Of a stretch of DNA of 64,000 nucleotides, positions 7,841-16,164 are shown in pieces. The DNA is from Spongiactinospora rosea (GTDB lineage: Bacteria > Actinomycetota > Actinomycetes > Streptosporangiales > Streptosporangiaceae): assembly GCF_003315795.1 (NCBI RefSeq), contig NZ_QMEY01000005.1, positions 248,001 to 312,000 of the forward strand, in the 5' to 3' direction. The notes under the pieces are model-generated. The model was not told where the DNA came from, did no database searches, and saw nothing but the letters and a program-made list of their open reading frames with translations. The position numbers and the translations under genes were made by a program. Within the stretch, counting starts at the first letter, position 1; every line of letters begins with the position of its first letter.

Positions 7841-10177
7841 ATGACCGCGAAGATGTTCGATATTCCGAGGAGGGGGCTCGCGGGGCTGGCGGCGCTCGTC
7901 ACCCTGGCTGCGGTGATCATGTTGGCCGCGATGGCCGACAGCACCATGCAACCCCTGCCCGCCTCGGCGCCCGCCGGAGAGTTCAGCGCCGAGCGGGCGC
8001 TGGTCCACCTGCGGAGGTTCGCCGACCGGCCGCGCCCGCTGGGCGGCCCGGCGAGCGACCGGGCCAGAGACTACCTGACCGCTCAACTGCGGGCGGCGGG
8101 CCTGGAGGTCGAGGTACAGCGGGCCGTCGGGGCCGCTCCGGCGGCCGGGCTGGCGTCGTTCGGCCAGGTCGACAACATCGTCGCGCGGCTGCCGGGCACC
8201 GACCCGACCGGTACGGTGGTCCTGGCCGCCCACTACGACTCGGCGTCCATGGGGCCGGGCGCCTCCGACGACGGCGCGGCGGTGGCCGCGATGGTCGAGA
8301 CGGTCCGCGCGCTCCGCGCCGGTGGCGCCGCCCTGCGCAACGACATCGTGCTCCTCATGACGGACGGCGAGGAGGACGGCGTGCTCGGCGCGGAGGCGTT
8401 CGCCCGCCTGCACCCGCTCGGCCGGGCCGGAGGGGTGCTGCTGAACTGGGAGGCCCGAGGCGTCAGCGGGCCGTCCCTGATGTTCGAGACCTCCAAGAAC
8501 AACGCCGGGCTCGTGCAGGCGTTCCTGGACGCCGTCCCGGCCCCGCGCGGCGACTCCTCCATGGCCGCGATCTACCGGCTGCTGCCCAACAACACCGACT
8601 TCACCCCGCTGACCGCGGCCGGCTTCAGCGGCCTCAACTTCGCCTACATCCAGCGCTCCTCGCACTACCACACCGCCGCCGACTCCATCGCCAACCTGGA
8701 CCGCGGCAGCCTGCAACACCACGGCGCCAACATGCTCGCGCTGACCCGCTCCCTCGGCGGAGCCGACCTGCGGCCCCTGGCCGCGCAGCACGCCGGGACA
8801 CCGGACGGCGGCCGCGACCTCACCTACTTCCGGGCCCTCGGCTTCGTGATCGCCTATCCCGGCGGGGCGGTGCTGCCGCTGGCGATCCTTTCGCTGCTCG
8901 CGGTCGCGGGCCTGGTGGCGCTGTGCAGGGTCAGGCGGTCGCTGAGCCTGCCCCGGCTGGCCGTCGCCGCCGTCTCGGCCCTCGTCCCGCTGGTGGTGTC
9001 CGCCGCCCTGGCACAGGGCCTCTGGATGCTCCTGGTGGGCCGGCGGCCCGCGTACGACATGATGGGCGGCCTGCTGCACCGCCCGCTGCCGTTCCAGGCG
9101 GCGGTGGCGTGCCTGACCGCGGCGGCGGTGCTCGGCTGGTACCTCTCGCTGCGCCGCAGGCTGGGCCCCGCCGCGATGGTGGCGGGGGCGCTGCTCTGGC
9201 CCGCCGGGCTGGGGGTGGTGTGCGCCTGGTTCGTTCCGGGGGCGGCCTACCTGCTCAGCCTCCCGGCGCTGGTGTGCGCGCTCGGCGCGGCGGCGGCCGT
9301 CCTGCTCCGCGGGCCCGCCTGGGCGCGAGTGGTGGCCGCGACGGCCGGGCCCGCCGTGGCCGCCATGCTGCTGCCGTCGCTGGCCCGCAACGTCTTCGAC
9401 GGGATGGGCCTGGCGCTCGGCGGGGCGAGCGCGCTGGTGCTCGCGCTGTTCGGGCTGACCGTGCTCCCGGCCGTCGAGCTGTTCGCGGCCGACCCCGGCG
9501 TCCGCGCCAGGCGCGGGGCGATCGTCCCCGGGGCCGCCGCCGTCCTCGCGCTCGTCCTGACCGGCACGGGCCTGGCGGCGGACCGGTTCGACGCCGATCA
9601 TCCGGGGCGCACGCACCTGGCGTACGTCATGGACGCCGCCACCCGCACCGCGCACTGGGTCAGCGCCGACGCCGACCCCGCCGAATGGACCCGCCGATAC
9701 GTCTCCGGCCACGACACCTCGGGGCTGCCCGCGGGCTACGCGCGCGGCACCCTGTGGACCGGTCCCGCCCCCGCGATCACCGCCCAGGGGCCGCGCGTCA
9801 GCCTGCTCGACCGCCGTGGCGACACGCTCACCCTGTACGTGAGCGCGGGGAAGGGCGCCCGTTCCGTGACGCTCCGGCTGGACCGCCCGATCACCGAGGT
9901 CACCGCGTCCGCCACCGGGTTCGGCTCGGCCGCCGTGGTGGTGACCGGCAGGCGTACCGCCACCTGGCCCGCCGAGATCCGCTTCCGCGGCATCCCGCCC
10001 CGCGGCGCCCGGCTCACCGTGCGGGTCCCGGGCACCGGCCCGGTCCAACTCACCGCCATCGGCGAAACCGACGGCCTCACCACCGTGCCGGGCTTCCAGC
10101 CCCGCCCTCCGGCGCTGGTGACCGCCACCCGCGAAGACGGCGACCTCACCGCGGTCACCCGTACCTACACCTTCTGA
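7841..10177 (+). CDS. Membrane-anchored M28-family zinc aminopeptidase with polytopic C-terminal half
   Basis: About 778 residues. A signal-anchor helix near the N-terminus is followed by an extracytoplasmic M28 domain. The di-zinc site is visible: His131 in AAHYDSAS, Asp143 in GASDDG, catalytic Glu177 and ligand Glu178 in TDGEEDG, and the late His in SSHYHTAADS. The centre has about eight hydrophobic segments (roughly residues 335-570), then a soluble beta-rich C-terminal domain. This layout resembles vacuolar-type membrane M28 proteases of eukaryotes. It probably trims peptides or amino-acid conjugates outside the membrane. The start is uncertain: 7841 (MTAK) and 7853 (MFDIP) both precede the anchor helix, and no clear ribosome site separates them. 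Confidence 0.85.
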   Translation: MTAKMFDIPRRGLAGLAALVTLAAVIMLAAMADSTMQPLPASAPAGEFSAERALVHLRRFADRPRPLGGPASDRARDYLTAQLRAAGLEVEVQRAVGAAPAAGLASFGQVDNIVARLPGTDPTGTVVLAAHYDSASMGPGASDDGAAVAAMVETVRALRAGGAALRNDIVLLMTDGEEDGVLGAEAFARLHPLGRAGGVLLNWEARGVSGPSLMFETSKNNAGLVQAFLDAVPAPRGDSSMAAIYRLLPNNTDFTPLTAAGFSGLNFAYIQRSSHYHTAADSIANLDRGSLQHHGANMLALTRSLGGADLRPLAAQHAGTPDGGRDLTYFRALGFVIAYPGGAVLPLAILSLLAVAGLVALCRVRRSLSLPRLAVAAVSALVPLVVSAALAQGLWMLLVGRRPAYDMMGGLLHRPLPFQAAVACLTAAAVLGWYLSLRRRLGPAAMVAGALLWPAGLGVVCAWFVPGAAYLLSLPALVCALGAAAAVLLRGPAWARVVAATAGPAVAAMLLPSLARNVFDGMGLALGGASALVLALFGLTVLPAVELFAADPGVRARRGAIVPGAAAVLALVLTGTGLAADRFDADHPGRTHLAYVMDAATRTAHWVSADADPAEWTRRYVSGHDTSGLPAGYARGTLWTGPAPAITAQGPRVSLLDRRGDTLTLYVSAGKGARSVTLRLDRPITEVTASATGFGSAAVVVTGRRTATWPAEIRFRGIPPRGARLTVRVPGTGPVQLTAIGETDGLTTVPGFQPRPPALVTATREDGDLTAVTRTYTF

Positions 10178-10193
10178 CCGCCCCGCTCCCATC

Positions 10194-10220
10194 GGCCGCG
10201 ACGACAGCGTCGTCGCGGCC
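10194..10220. terminator. Hairpin terminator after the M28 peptidase
   Basis: A perfect 12-bp stem (10194-10205 with 10209-10220) and a 3-nt loop, 17 nt after the stop codon. There is no U-run, as is common in high-GC actinomycetes. The remaining sequence to 10509 shows no gene and probably holds the promoter of the hydrolase gene. Confidence 0.7.
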
Positions 10221-10509
10221 ATCGCGTTCCGGCGGAGGGCGGCCGTGCCGCCCCCTGGGAAGAACGGCGATGCTTTTCCGGCATGTGGCTCTGGACGGGG
10301 GGCCCGCCGGGGCTCATGCTGGGCGTGGCGGCTCCAGGATGTCCGCAGGACGTCCATAGGTGAGCATTTGACCGTTCCGCCGATGCGATTCCGCGTCGTT
10401 GCCGAACTTTTTCGTCTTCCCGAGTTTCTAATGTACGGGTTTTCCACGATGCCGTACCCCCGGTGCGGCTTGACATCGTGGGACGGGAAGTTTCGGGAGG
10501 GACGGGGAA

Positions 10510-11700
10510 ATGGAGCACCGAATCCCACGCTTCACACTCGACGGGGTACCGGACGCTGAGGTCACCGTGCACCCCTTCGCCACAGAGGACGACCTGGGGC
10601 TGAAGCTCACCAGGTTCCGGCACGACCACGGCGGTGACGGGGGTCACGGCGCCGGGGGAGGCGACGAGGTGGACGGGCGGGCCGACGGCGACGTCGTTCT
10701 GCTGCTGCACGGGCTGACCTCGTCCAGCGACATCTTCGTGATGCCGGAGATCACCAACCTGGTGACGTTCCTGCACCGCAACGGGTTCGCCGATGTCTGG
10801 ACGCTCGACTTCAGGATGAGCAGCCACTTTCCGTACGACATCGAGACACGCGGATCCACCCTCGATGACATCGCGCACTACGACTACCCGCCCGCGCTCG
10901 CGGAGATCCGCCGCCATGTGGGGGAGCGGCGGATCCACGTGATCGCGCACTGCCTGGGCTCGCTGTCGTTCTCCATGAGCCTGTTCGGCGGGGCGGTGGA
11001 CGGGATCGCGAGCCTGGTGTGCAACAGCGTGGCGCTCACCCCGCGGGTGCCCGCCTGGTCGAAGGTCAAGCTGTCGTTCGGCGCGACCGCCTTCGAGTAC
11101 CTGCTCGGCCTGCCGTACATCGACCCGCGCTTCTCCGACGCCCCGCCGTTCAGCCGCAGGTGGCTGCTGGCCAAGGCGGTCTCGGCCTTCCACCCGGAGT
11201 GCCGGGAGCCCGCCTGCCACATGCAGAGCTTCATGTGGGGCAGCGGCCGGCCGGCCATGTACGTGCACCGCAACCTGGCTCGTGAGACGCACACGCACGA
11301 ACGGCTCGCCGACCTCAACGGCGCGACCGGCGTGCAGTACTACCGGCACGTCAACAAGATGGTGCGGGCCGGTCGCGCGGTGAAGTGCGACCTCGACGAC
11401 CCCAGGCACGTCGGCCTGCCCGAGGACTACCTGGAGCGGGCCGCCGAGATCGGCACGCCGATCCTGCTGCTCACCGGCGACCGCAACAACGTGTTCGCCG
11501 ACTCCAACATCGCCTGCCACCGCATCCTGGACAAGGCCGCGCCCGGCCGCCACGAACTGCAGATCCTGCCCGGCTACGGGCACATCGACCCGATCATCGG
11601 CAAGAACGCCCACATCGACGTGTTCCCTCGCATGATCGACTTCATCAAGCGCCAGGCGGGGGTGAGCGAACCATGGCAGCCGGCGAGCATGCGGACGTGA
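10510..11700 (+). CDS. Alpha/beta-hydrolase with Cys nucleophile position, coupled to a GMC oxidoreductase
   Basis: A 396-residue alpha/beta-hydrolase-fold protein. VVLLLHGLTSSS forms the oxyanion region and the nucleophile elbow reads VIAHCLGS, with Cys148 where esterases have Ser. A late acid/His pair is suggested by LLLTGDRNNVF and PGYGHIDPI. Cys nucleophiles occur in dienelactone-hydrolase-like enzymes. The following gene starts inside this one (28-nt overlap), indicating translational coupling. In many bacteria, as I recall, related hydrolase and cholesterol-oxidase-like domains are fused in one long protein; here they are separate and in the order hydrolase-GMC. A sterol-, lactone- or lipid-like substrate is inferred. 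GGGAGGGACGGGGAA before the ATG supports the start. Residues 45-57 are a Gly/His/Asp-rich insertion. Confidence 0.85.
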   Translation: MEHRIPRFTLDGVPDAEVTVHPFATEDDLGLKLTRFRHDHGGDGGHGAGGGDEVDGRADGDVVLLLHGLTSSSDIFVMPEITNLVTFLHRNGFADVWTLDFRMSSHFPYDIETRGSTLDDIAHYDYPPALAEIRRHVGERRIHVIAHCLGSLSFSMSLFGGAVDGIASLVCNSVALTPRVPAWSKVKLSFGATAFEYLLGLPYIDPRFSDAPPFSRRWLLAKAVSAFHPECREPACHMQSFMWGSGRPAMYVHRNLARETHTHERLADLNGATGVQYYRHVNKMVRAGRAVKCDLDDPRHVGLPEDYLERAAEIGTPILLLTGDRNNVFADSNIACHRILDKAAPGRHELQILPGYGHIDPIIGKNAHIDVFPRMIDFIKRQAGVSEPWQPASMRT

Positions 11701-14069
11701 TCGTGGTCGGCTCCGGCTTCGGCGGATCGGTGGCCGCCTACCGGCTGGCGGCGGCCGGCCGGTCGGTGGTCGTGCTGGAGCGCGGGCGGAGCTACCCCCC
11801 GGGCACCTTCGCCCGCAGCCCATCGGAGATGAGCCGCGCCTTCTGGGACCCGGGCGAGAACCTCTACGGCATGTTCGACGTCTGGGGCTTTCGCGGCTTC
11901 GACTCGGTGGTGGCCAGCGGCCTCGGCGGCGGCTCGCTGATCTACGCCAACGTGCTGCTGCGCAAGGACGAGACGTGGTTCGTACGCGACGAGCCGCTGC
12001 CCGGGGGCGGGTACGAGCACTGGCCGGTCACCCGCGCCGACCTCGACCCGCACTACGACGTGGTGGAGCGCATGCTGGGCGCTACACCGTACCCGCTGGA
12101 CCGGCCCGCCTATGCGGGCACCGAGAAGACCCACGCCATGCAGGACGCCGCGGCCGAGCTGGGGCTGTCCTGGCGGCTCGCGCCGCTGGCGGTCAGCTTC
12201 GCGCCCGCGCCGGGCGCGGAGCCGGGCATCGGCCTGCCGATCGAGCCGGGCCCGTACCCGAGCCTGCACGACGCCCCGCGCCGGACGTGCCGGCTGTGCG
12301 GCGAGTGCAACATCGGGTGCAACGACGGCGCCAAGAACACCCTCGACCACACCTACCTGGCCGCCGCCGCCCACCACGGGGCCGACCTGCGGGTCCTTCA
12401 CGAGGTCCGGGCGATCCGGCCCAGGGCGGGCGGCGGCTACGAGGTGGACTACCTGGTCCACGACCCCGACGAGCCGGAGGGGGCGCGGCGGTCCCGCCGG
12501 GAGCGCCCGGTCACCACGATGAGCTGCGACCGGCTCGTCCTGGCCGCGGGCACCTACGGCACCGCGTTCCTCCTGCTGCGCGCGCGGGAGGCGTTCCCCG
12601 GGCTGAGCGACGCGCTCGGCAGCCGCTTCTGCGGCAACGGCGACCTGCTCACGTTCCTGCTGCGGGCCACCGACCGGGGCCGGGTCCGGCCGCTGGACGC
12701 CAGCAAGGGCCCGGTCATCACCAGCACCATCCGGCTGCCCGACGACCTCGACGGGGTGCCCGGCTCCGGCCGCGGCGCCTACATCGAGGACGGCGGCTAC
12801 CCCGGCTTCGTGGACTGGATGCTGGAGGGGGCCGACAGCTCCGCCGCCGTGGCCCGCGCGGTCCGGTTCCTGTACGAGCGGTTCCGGGCCTTCTTCGACA
12901 TGGCCCCCGACACCAACCTGTCGGCGGAGCTGTCGGAGCTGGTCGGCGCGGGCGCGCTGTCGGTGAGTTCGCTGCCGCTGCTCGGCATGGGCCGCGACGT
13001 GCCCGACGGCATGCTGCGGCTCAACGGCGAGCGTCTGGAGACCGCCTGGACCACCCGCACCAGCGAGGCGTACTTCGAGCGGGTGCGCAAGACCATGCAG
13101 CGGATCGCCGACGTGCTGGGCGCGGAGTACGCCGACAACCCGACGTGGTTCCGCAAGCGCGTCATCACCGTGCATCCGGTGGGCGGCGCGCCCATGGGAC
13201 GGCACGCGGGGGAGGGCGTCTGTGACTCCTATGGTGAGGTATTCGGGTTTCCCGGCCTCTACATCGCCGATGGCTCGGCGATGCCGGGGCCGGTGGGCCC
13301 CAACCCTTCGCTGACCATCGCGGCCCTTTCGGACCGCATGTGCACACGCCTGCTCGAAACGGGGGATGCGGGCGTGCCGCGGGGGAGCGGGCGGGCGCCG
13401 TTGAGCGCCGGCCCGGCGGGCGGGGGCGGGGACGGCGCGACGTGCGACCTGTCGGGCTCGGGCGGCAGTGCGGGCCGCGCGAGCCTGGACGGTCGCACGT
13501 CGCTGTCGTTCACGGAGGAGATGAAGGGCTTCTACCGCGAGGGCGTGCGCAACCCGGGCGTGCCCGGCGACCGCTTCGCCTTCCGGCTCACGATCACGGT
13601 GGACGACGTGGATCGCTTCCTGGCCGACCAGGACCATCTGGCCAGGGCCGAGGGATGGATAGACGCTGCCGCTTGCGGGGGCCGGCGTCTGGTCGAGCGG
13701 GGCTGGTTCAATCTGTTCGCGCCCGGTGGTGCTCCCGACCGGCGGCTGATGCGCTACCGGCTGCACTTCACCGACGGCATGGACCGGCCCCGCACCCTCA
13801 CCGGCTGGAAGAACGTCTTCCACGGGCCGCCGACCGACATATGGCCGGCCACCACCACGATGTACTTCCGGCTGCTCGAAGGGCACGTTCCCGACGGGCA
13901 CGACGACACCGCGCCGGTCGCCGGCGCGGGCACGCTCCACATCGAGCTGGGGGACTTCATCCGCCAGCTCACCTCGTTCCGTACCGAGGGTCCCGACGGG
14001 AGGGCCGCGCTGGATCGCTTCGCCAGATTCTTCGCGGGCAACCTCTGGGACGTGTACGGCCCCGGCTGA
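11673..14069 (+). CDS. GMC-family oxidoreductase (cholesterol-oxidase-like) with C-terminal accessory domain
   Basis: 798 residues. The FAD-binding N-terminus, VIVVGSGFGGSVAAYRLA, is followed by GLGGGSLIYANVLLR, typical of cholesterol-oxidase-like GMC enzymes. The active-site pair His501 (VHPVGGAPMG) and Asn544 (GPNPSLTIAA) is intact. CRLCGECNIGC places Cys206, 209, 212 and 216 in a CX2CX2CX3C pattern, like a [4Fe-4S] site. A linker rich in Gly/Ser (about 560-610) leads to a ~180-residue C-terminal domain (KGFYREGVRNPG to the end). I know that domain only as a companion of such oxidoreductases. It probably oxidises an alcohol such as a sterol. The ATG lies within the end of the hydrolase gene, implying co-translation; a strong terminator follows. 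Confidence 0.88.
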   Translation: MAAGEHADVIVVGSGFGGSVAAYRLAAAGRSVVVLERGRSYPPGTFARSPSEMSRAFWDPGENLYGMFDVWGFRGFDSVVASGLGGGSLIYANVLLRKDETWFVRDEPLPGGGYEHWPVTRADLDPHYDVVERMLGATPYPLDRPAYAGTEKTHAMQDAAAELGLSWRLAPLAVSFAPAPGAEPGIGLPIEPGPYPSLHDAPRRTCRLCGECNIGCNDGAKNTLDHTYLAAAAHHGADLRVLHEVRAIRPRAGGGYEVDYLVHDPDEPEGARRSRRERPVTTMSCDRLVLAAGTYGTAFLLLRAREAFPGLSDALGSRFCGNGDLLTFLLRATDRGRVRPLDASKGPVITSTIRLPDDLDGVPGSGRGAYIEDGGYPGFVDWMLEGADSSAAVARAVRFLYERFRAFFDMAPDTNLSAELSELVGAGALSVSSLPLLGMGRDVPDGMLRLNGERLETAWTTRTSEAYFERVRKTMQRIADVLGAEYADNPTWFRKRVITVHPVGGAPMGRHAGEGVCDSYGEVFGFPGLYIADGSAMPGPVGPNPSLTIAALSDRMCTRLLETGDAGVPRGSGRAPLSAGPAGGGGDGATCDLSGSGGSAGRASLDGRTSLSFTEEMKGFYREGVRNPGVPGDRFAFRLTITVDDVDRFLADQDHLARAEGWIDAAACGGRRLVERGWFNLFAPGGAPDRRLMRYRLHFTDGMDRPRTLTGWKNVFHGPPTDIWPATTTMYFRLLEGHVPDGHDDTAPVAGAGTLHIELGDFIRQLTSFRTEGPDGRAALDRFARFFAGNLWDVYGPG

Positions 14070-14111
14070 CGGGGGGATGCCGGGTCCGTCCCGGAGGGAC
14101 GTATCCCGAAA

Positions 14112-14144
14112 CCGGGGGCCGACTGTGCGGCGGCCCCCGGTTTT
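14112..14144 (+). terminator. Intrinsic terminator after the GMC oxidoreductase
   Basis: A 9-bp GC stem (14112-14120 with 14132-14140), an 11-nt loop and a short T-run (14141-14144). It lies 43 nt after the stop codon and ends the hydrolase/GMC operon. Confidence 0.85.
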
Positions 14145-14190
14145 CCCGGTACCTTCGCCGGGAGGCGAAAGTACCCGGTAGGAGGCCGAA

Positions 14191-14691
14191 ATGGCGATAC
14201 TCACAACATTGCTGGCATACCTCACGTTGGTGGCCGTCGGCGCGGTGGCGGGGGTCTTCTACGCCTTCTCGGTGTCCGTCATGCGCGCGCTCGACGCGAT
14301 CGACGCGCGGGAGGCGGCCAGGGCGATGCGGAGCGTCAACCGCAAGATCCTCAACCCGCTCTTCCTGGGCCCCTTCATGGGCGCGCCGGTGCTGGCGGCG
14401 GCGACCGGCGGTCTGCTGCTCGCGCTGGGCCGCAGCGAGGCGGCGTTCGCCTTCTTCGCCGCGGCGGCGGTGTACGCGTTCGGAACGTTCCTGCCGACCG
14501 TCGTGATCAACGTCCCCATGAACGAGGCGCTGGAGCGGGCCACCGTGCCGGACGACGCCGGCCCGGCCGCCACCCTGTGGGCGGGCTACTCGCCCCGCTG
14601 GACGCGATGGAACACGATCAGGACGGTGTTCAGCGTGGCCTCCCTGGTCCTGGCCGGGCTCGGCCTCTACCTGTGGGGCACGGCCGTCTAG
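14191..14691 (+). CDS. DUF1772 (anthrone-oxygenase-like) membrane protein
   Basis: A 166-residue protein with four predicted membrane helices: around residues 3-25, 55-75, 80-102 and 143-162. The NxxxxPLFLGPF segment (NRKILNPLFLGPF), FPTVVINVPMNEAL-type motif (LPTVVINVPMNEAL) and the WxxWNTIRT motif are typical of DUF1772, a family that includes anthrone oxygenases. Function here is unknown. The ribosome site TAGGAGG is well spaced from the ATG. It is set off from the upstream operon by the terminator at 14112-14144 and is 38 bp before the next gene. Confidence 0.85.
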   Translation: MAILTTLLAYLTLVAVGAVAGVFYAFSVSVMRALDAIDAREAARAMRSVNRKILNPLFLGPFMGAPVLAAATGGLLLALGRSEAAFAFFAAAAVYAFGTFLPTVVINVPMNEALERATVPDDAGPAATLWAGYSPRWTRWNTIRTVFSVASLVLAGLGLYLWGTAV

Positions 14692-14729
14692 CGAACGACC
14701 GCCTGGAAAGGCGGCGGAAAGGGGGCCGG

Positions 14730-16160
14730 ATGGGCGTTCTGCCCGGCGGCTTATCGAGGCGGCGGGCGCTCGCGGTGGTCCTGCGGCGCGCGCCGCGGCG
14801 GCTGCTCCCCGCCTGGACCTCGCCGGTGCGCGAGGTCGCCGCGGGCGGGATCGCCGCGCTGGCCGGCATGCTCCTGCTCACGCGCCTGTGGCCCGGCGCA
14901 CTCCCGCCGCCGGGCTCGCCCGCCTGGATCCTCGCGGCGGCCCTGGTGACCCTCGCGATGGTCCTGATCGCGCTGGCCGCGCTGGGCTTCGAGGTCGTCC
15001 GCAGGCCGCCGGGGGCGCTGCACCGCCTCGGGCCAGAGCACGCCGACCTGCACGCGCTGGTCGCCGAGGTGGCGGCCGAACTCGGCGTACGCCCGCCGCG
15101 CAGGCTCTACGCCTGGGCCTGCCCCGACGCCATGGCGGTCCGCCCGGCGCCGGGGCGGCGCGAACTGTGGATCGGCCTGCCGTACCTGACCGAGCTGAGC
15201 CGCGCCGAACTGCGCTGCCTGGTGGCCCACGAACTGGCGCTGCTGCGCGGGCGGCGTTCACGGGCCGCCGACGCCATGTACGCGCTGTGGGCCGAGGAGC
15301 CCGAGCCGCCGCCGGAGGCCGAGACGGTGGCCGCGGCGCTGCTGGGCGAGGCCGCCGCCGCCGCGCGGGTGTCCGGCGCGCAGACCGCGGCCCTGACCCT
15401 CATCCGCACGCAGGCGCTCAGGCAGAGCTTCCTGTGGTTCACCGACCGGTACGGCACGCCCGCCGCCGTCGCCCTGGACGGCTTCCCGCTCGACCTGTAC
15501 GCCGCCTGGCGCTGGAAGGTCCGCGAGGACCTGCTGGTGGAACGCGGCTGGCCGCGCACCCGCACCCGGCTCGCCGGGCAGCCGCTCACCCTGCGGCGGC
15601 TGTGCGCGCTGGGCGGCGACCCCGCCGCGCTGACCGAGCGCCCACCGCCCCGCGAGCCCGGCCCGCCCGCCCTGCCCGGCGGGCTCCCCGGCCCGGTGGA
15701 GGCCCGGCTGGCCCGCCACCACCTGCGGTGGTGGCTTGCGGACCGGTACCGGCTGCCCAACGCCGGTTCACTGCACGGCGTCCCCGACCAGGTGTGGGAC
15801 GCCCACCTGGAGGAACGGCTGGACGGCGTGCGGCGGCTGCTCGGCATGCCCGCGGGCACCCCGGCGCGCGGCGTTGCCGAGGCCGTCGCGGCGGGCTGGA
15901 CGGCAGGATGGACGGCGGGCGAGCCGCCGTGCGAGTGGGCGTGCCCGCACGCCGTGCCCGCGGTGTGCGCGCTGATCCCGGCGATCCACCGGACGCTGCG
16001 CGAGGCCGGTTACGCCTACGCCGACCCGCTGCGCCTGCGGGTGCTCGTCGGCTGGGACGGCGGGCGGACCGACGTGGTGTCGCTGGCGGAGGCCATCGCC
16101 GGCGGCGGCCCGGTCGGCGCGCTGCTGCCGATGGCGGCCAAGGCGCCCGACGTATCGTGA
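14730..16160 (+). CDS. M48-like membrane protein with a degenerate zinc site
   Basis: 476 residues. Two membrane helices (about 35-55 and 64-88) are followed by a cytoplasmic domain laid out like M48 (HtpX/Ste24) peptidases: YAWACPDAMAVRP parallels the N-A-F-A segment and RAELRCLVAHELALLRGR parallels the HExxH helix. The motif reads His167-Glu168-Leu-Ala-Leu171, so the second zinc-binding His is missing. The protein is therefore probably not a peptidase. The rest is Arg/Ala/Pro-rich without recognised domains. The ATG at 14730 follows AAAGGGGG. An earlier in-frame ATG (14577) would overlap the DUF1772 gene and is unlikely. Four bases separate it from the LigD-type gene, suggesting an operon. 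Confidence 0.6.
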   Translation: MGVLPGGLSRRRALAVVLRRAPRRLLPAWTSPVREVAAGGIAALAGMLLLTRLWPGALPPPGSPAWILAAALVTLAMVLIALAALGFEVVRRPPGALHRLGPEHADLHALVAEVAAELGVRPPRRLYAWACPDAMAVRPAPGRRELWIGLPYLTELSRAELRCLVAHELALLRGRRSRAADAMYALWAEEPEPPPEAETVAAALLGEAAAAARVSGAQTAALTLIRTQALRQSFLWFTDRYGTPAAVALDGFPLDLYAAWRWKVREDLLVERGWPRTRTRLAGQPLTLRRLCALGGDPAALTERPPPREPGPPALPGGLPGPVEARLARHHLRWWLADRYRLPNAGSLHGVPDQVWDAHLEERLDGVRRLLGMPAGTPARGVAEAVAAGWTAGWTAGEPPCEWACPHAVPAVCALIPAIHRTLREAGYAYADPLRLRVLVGWDGGRTDVVSLAEAIAGGGPVGALLPMAAKAPDVS

Positions 16161-16164
16161 CCTC

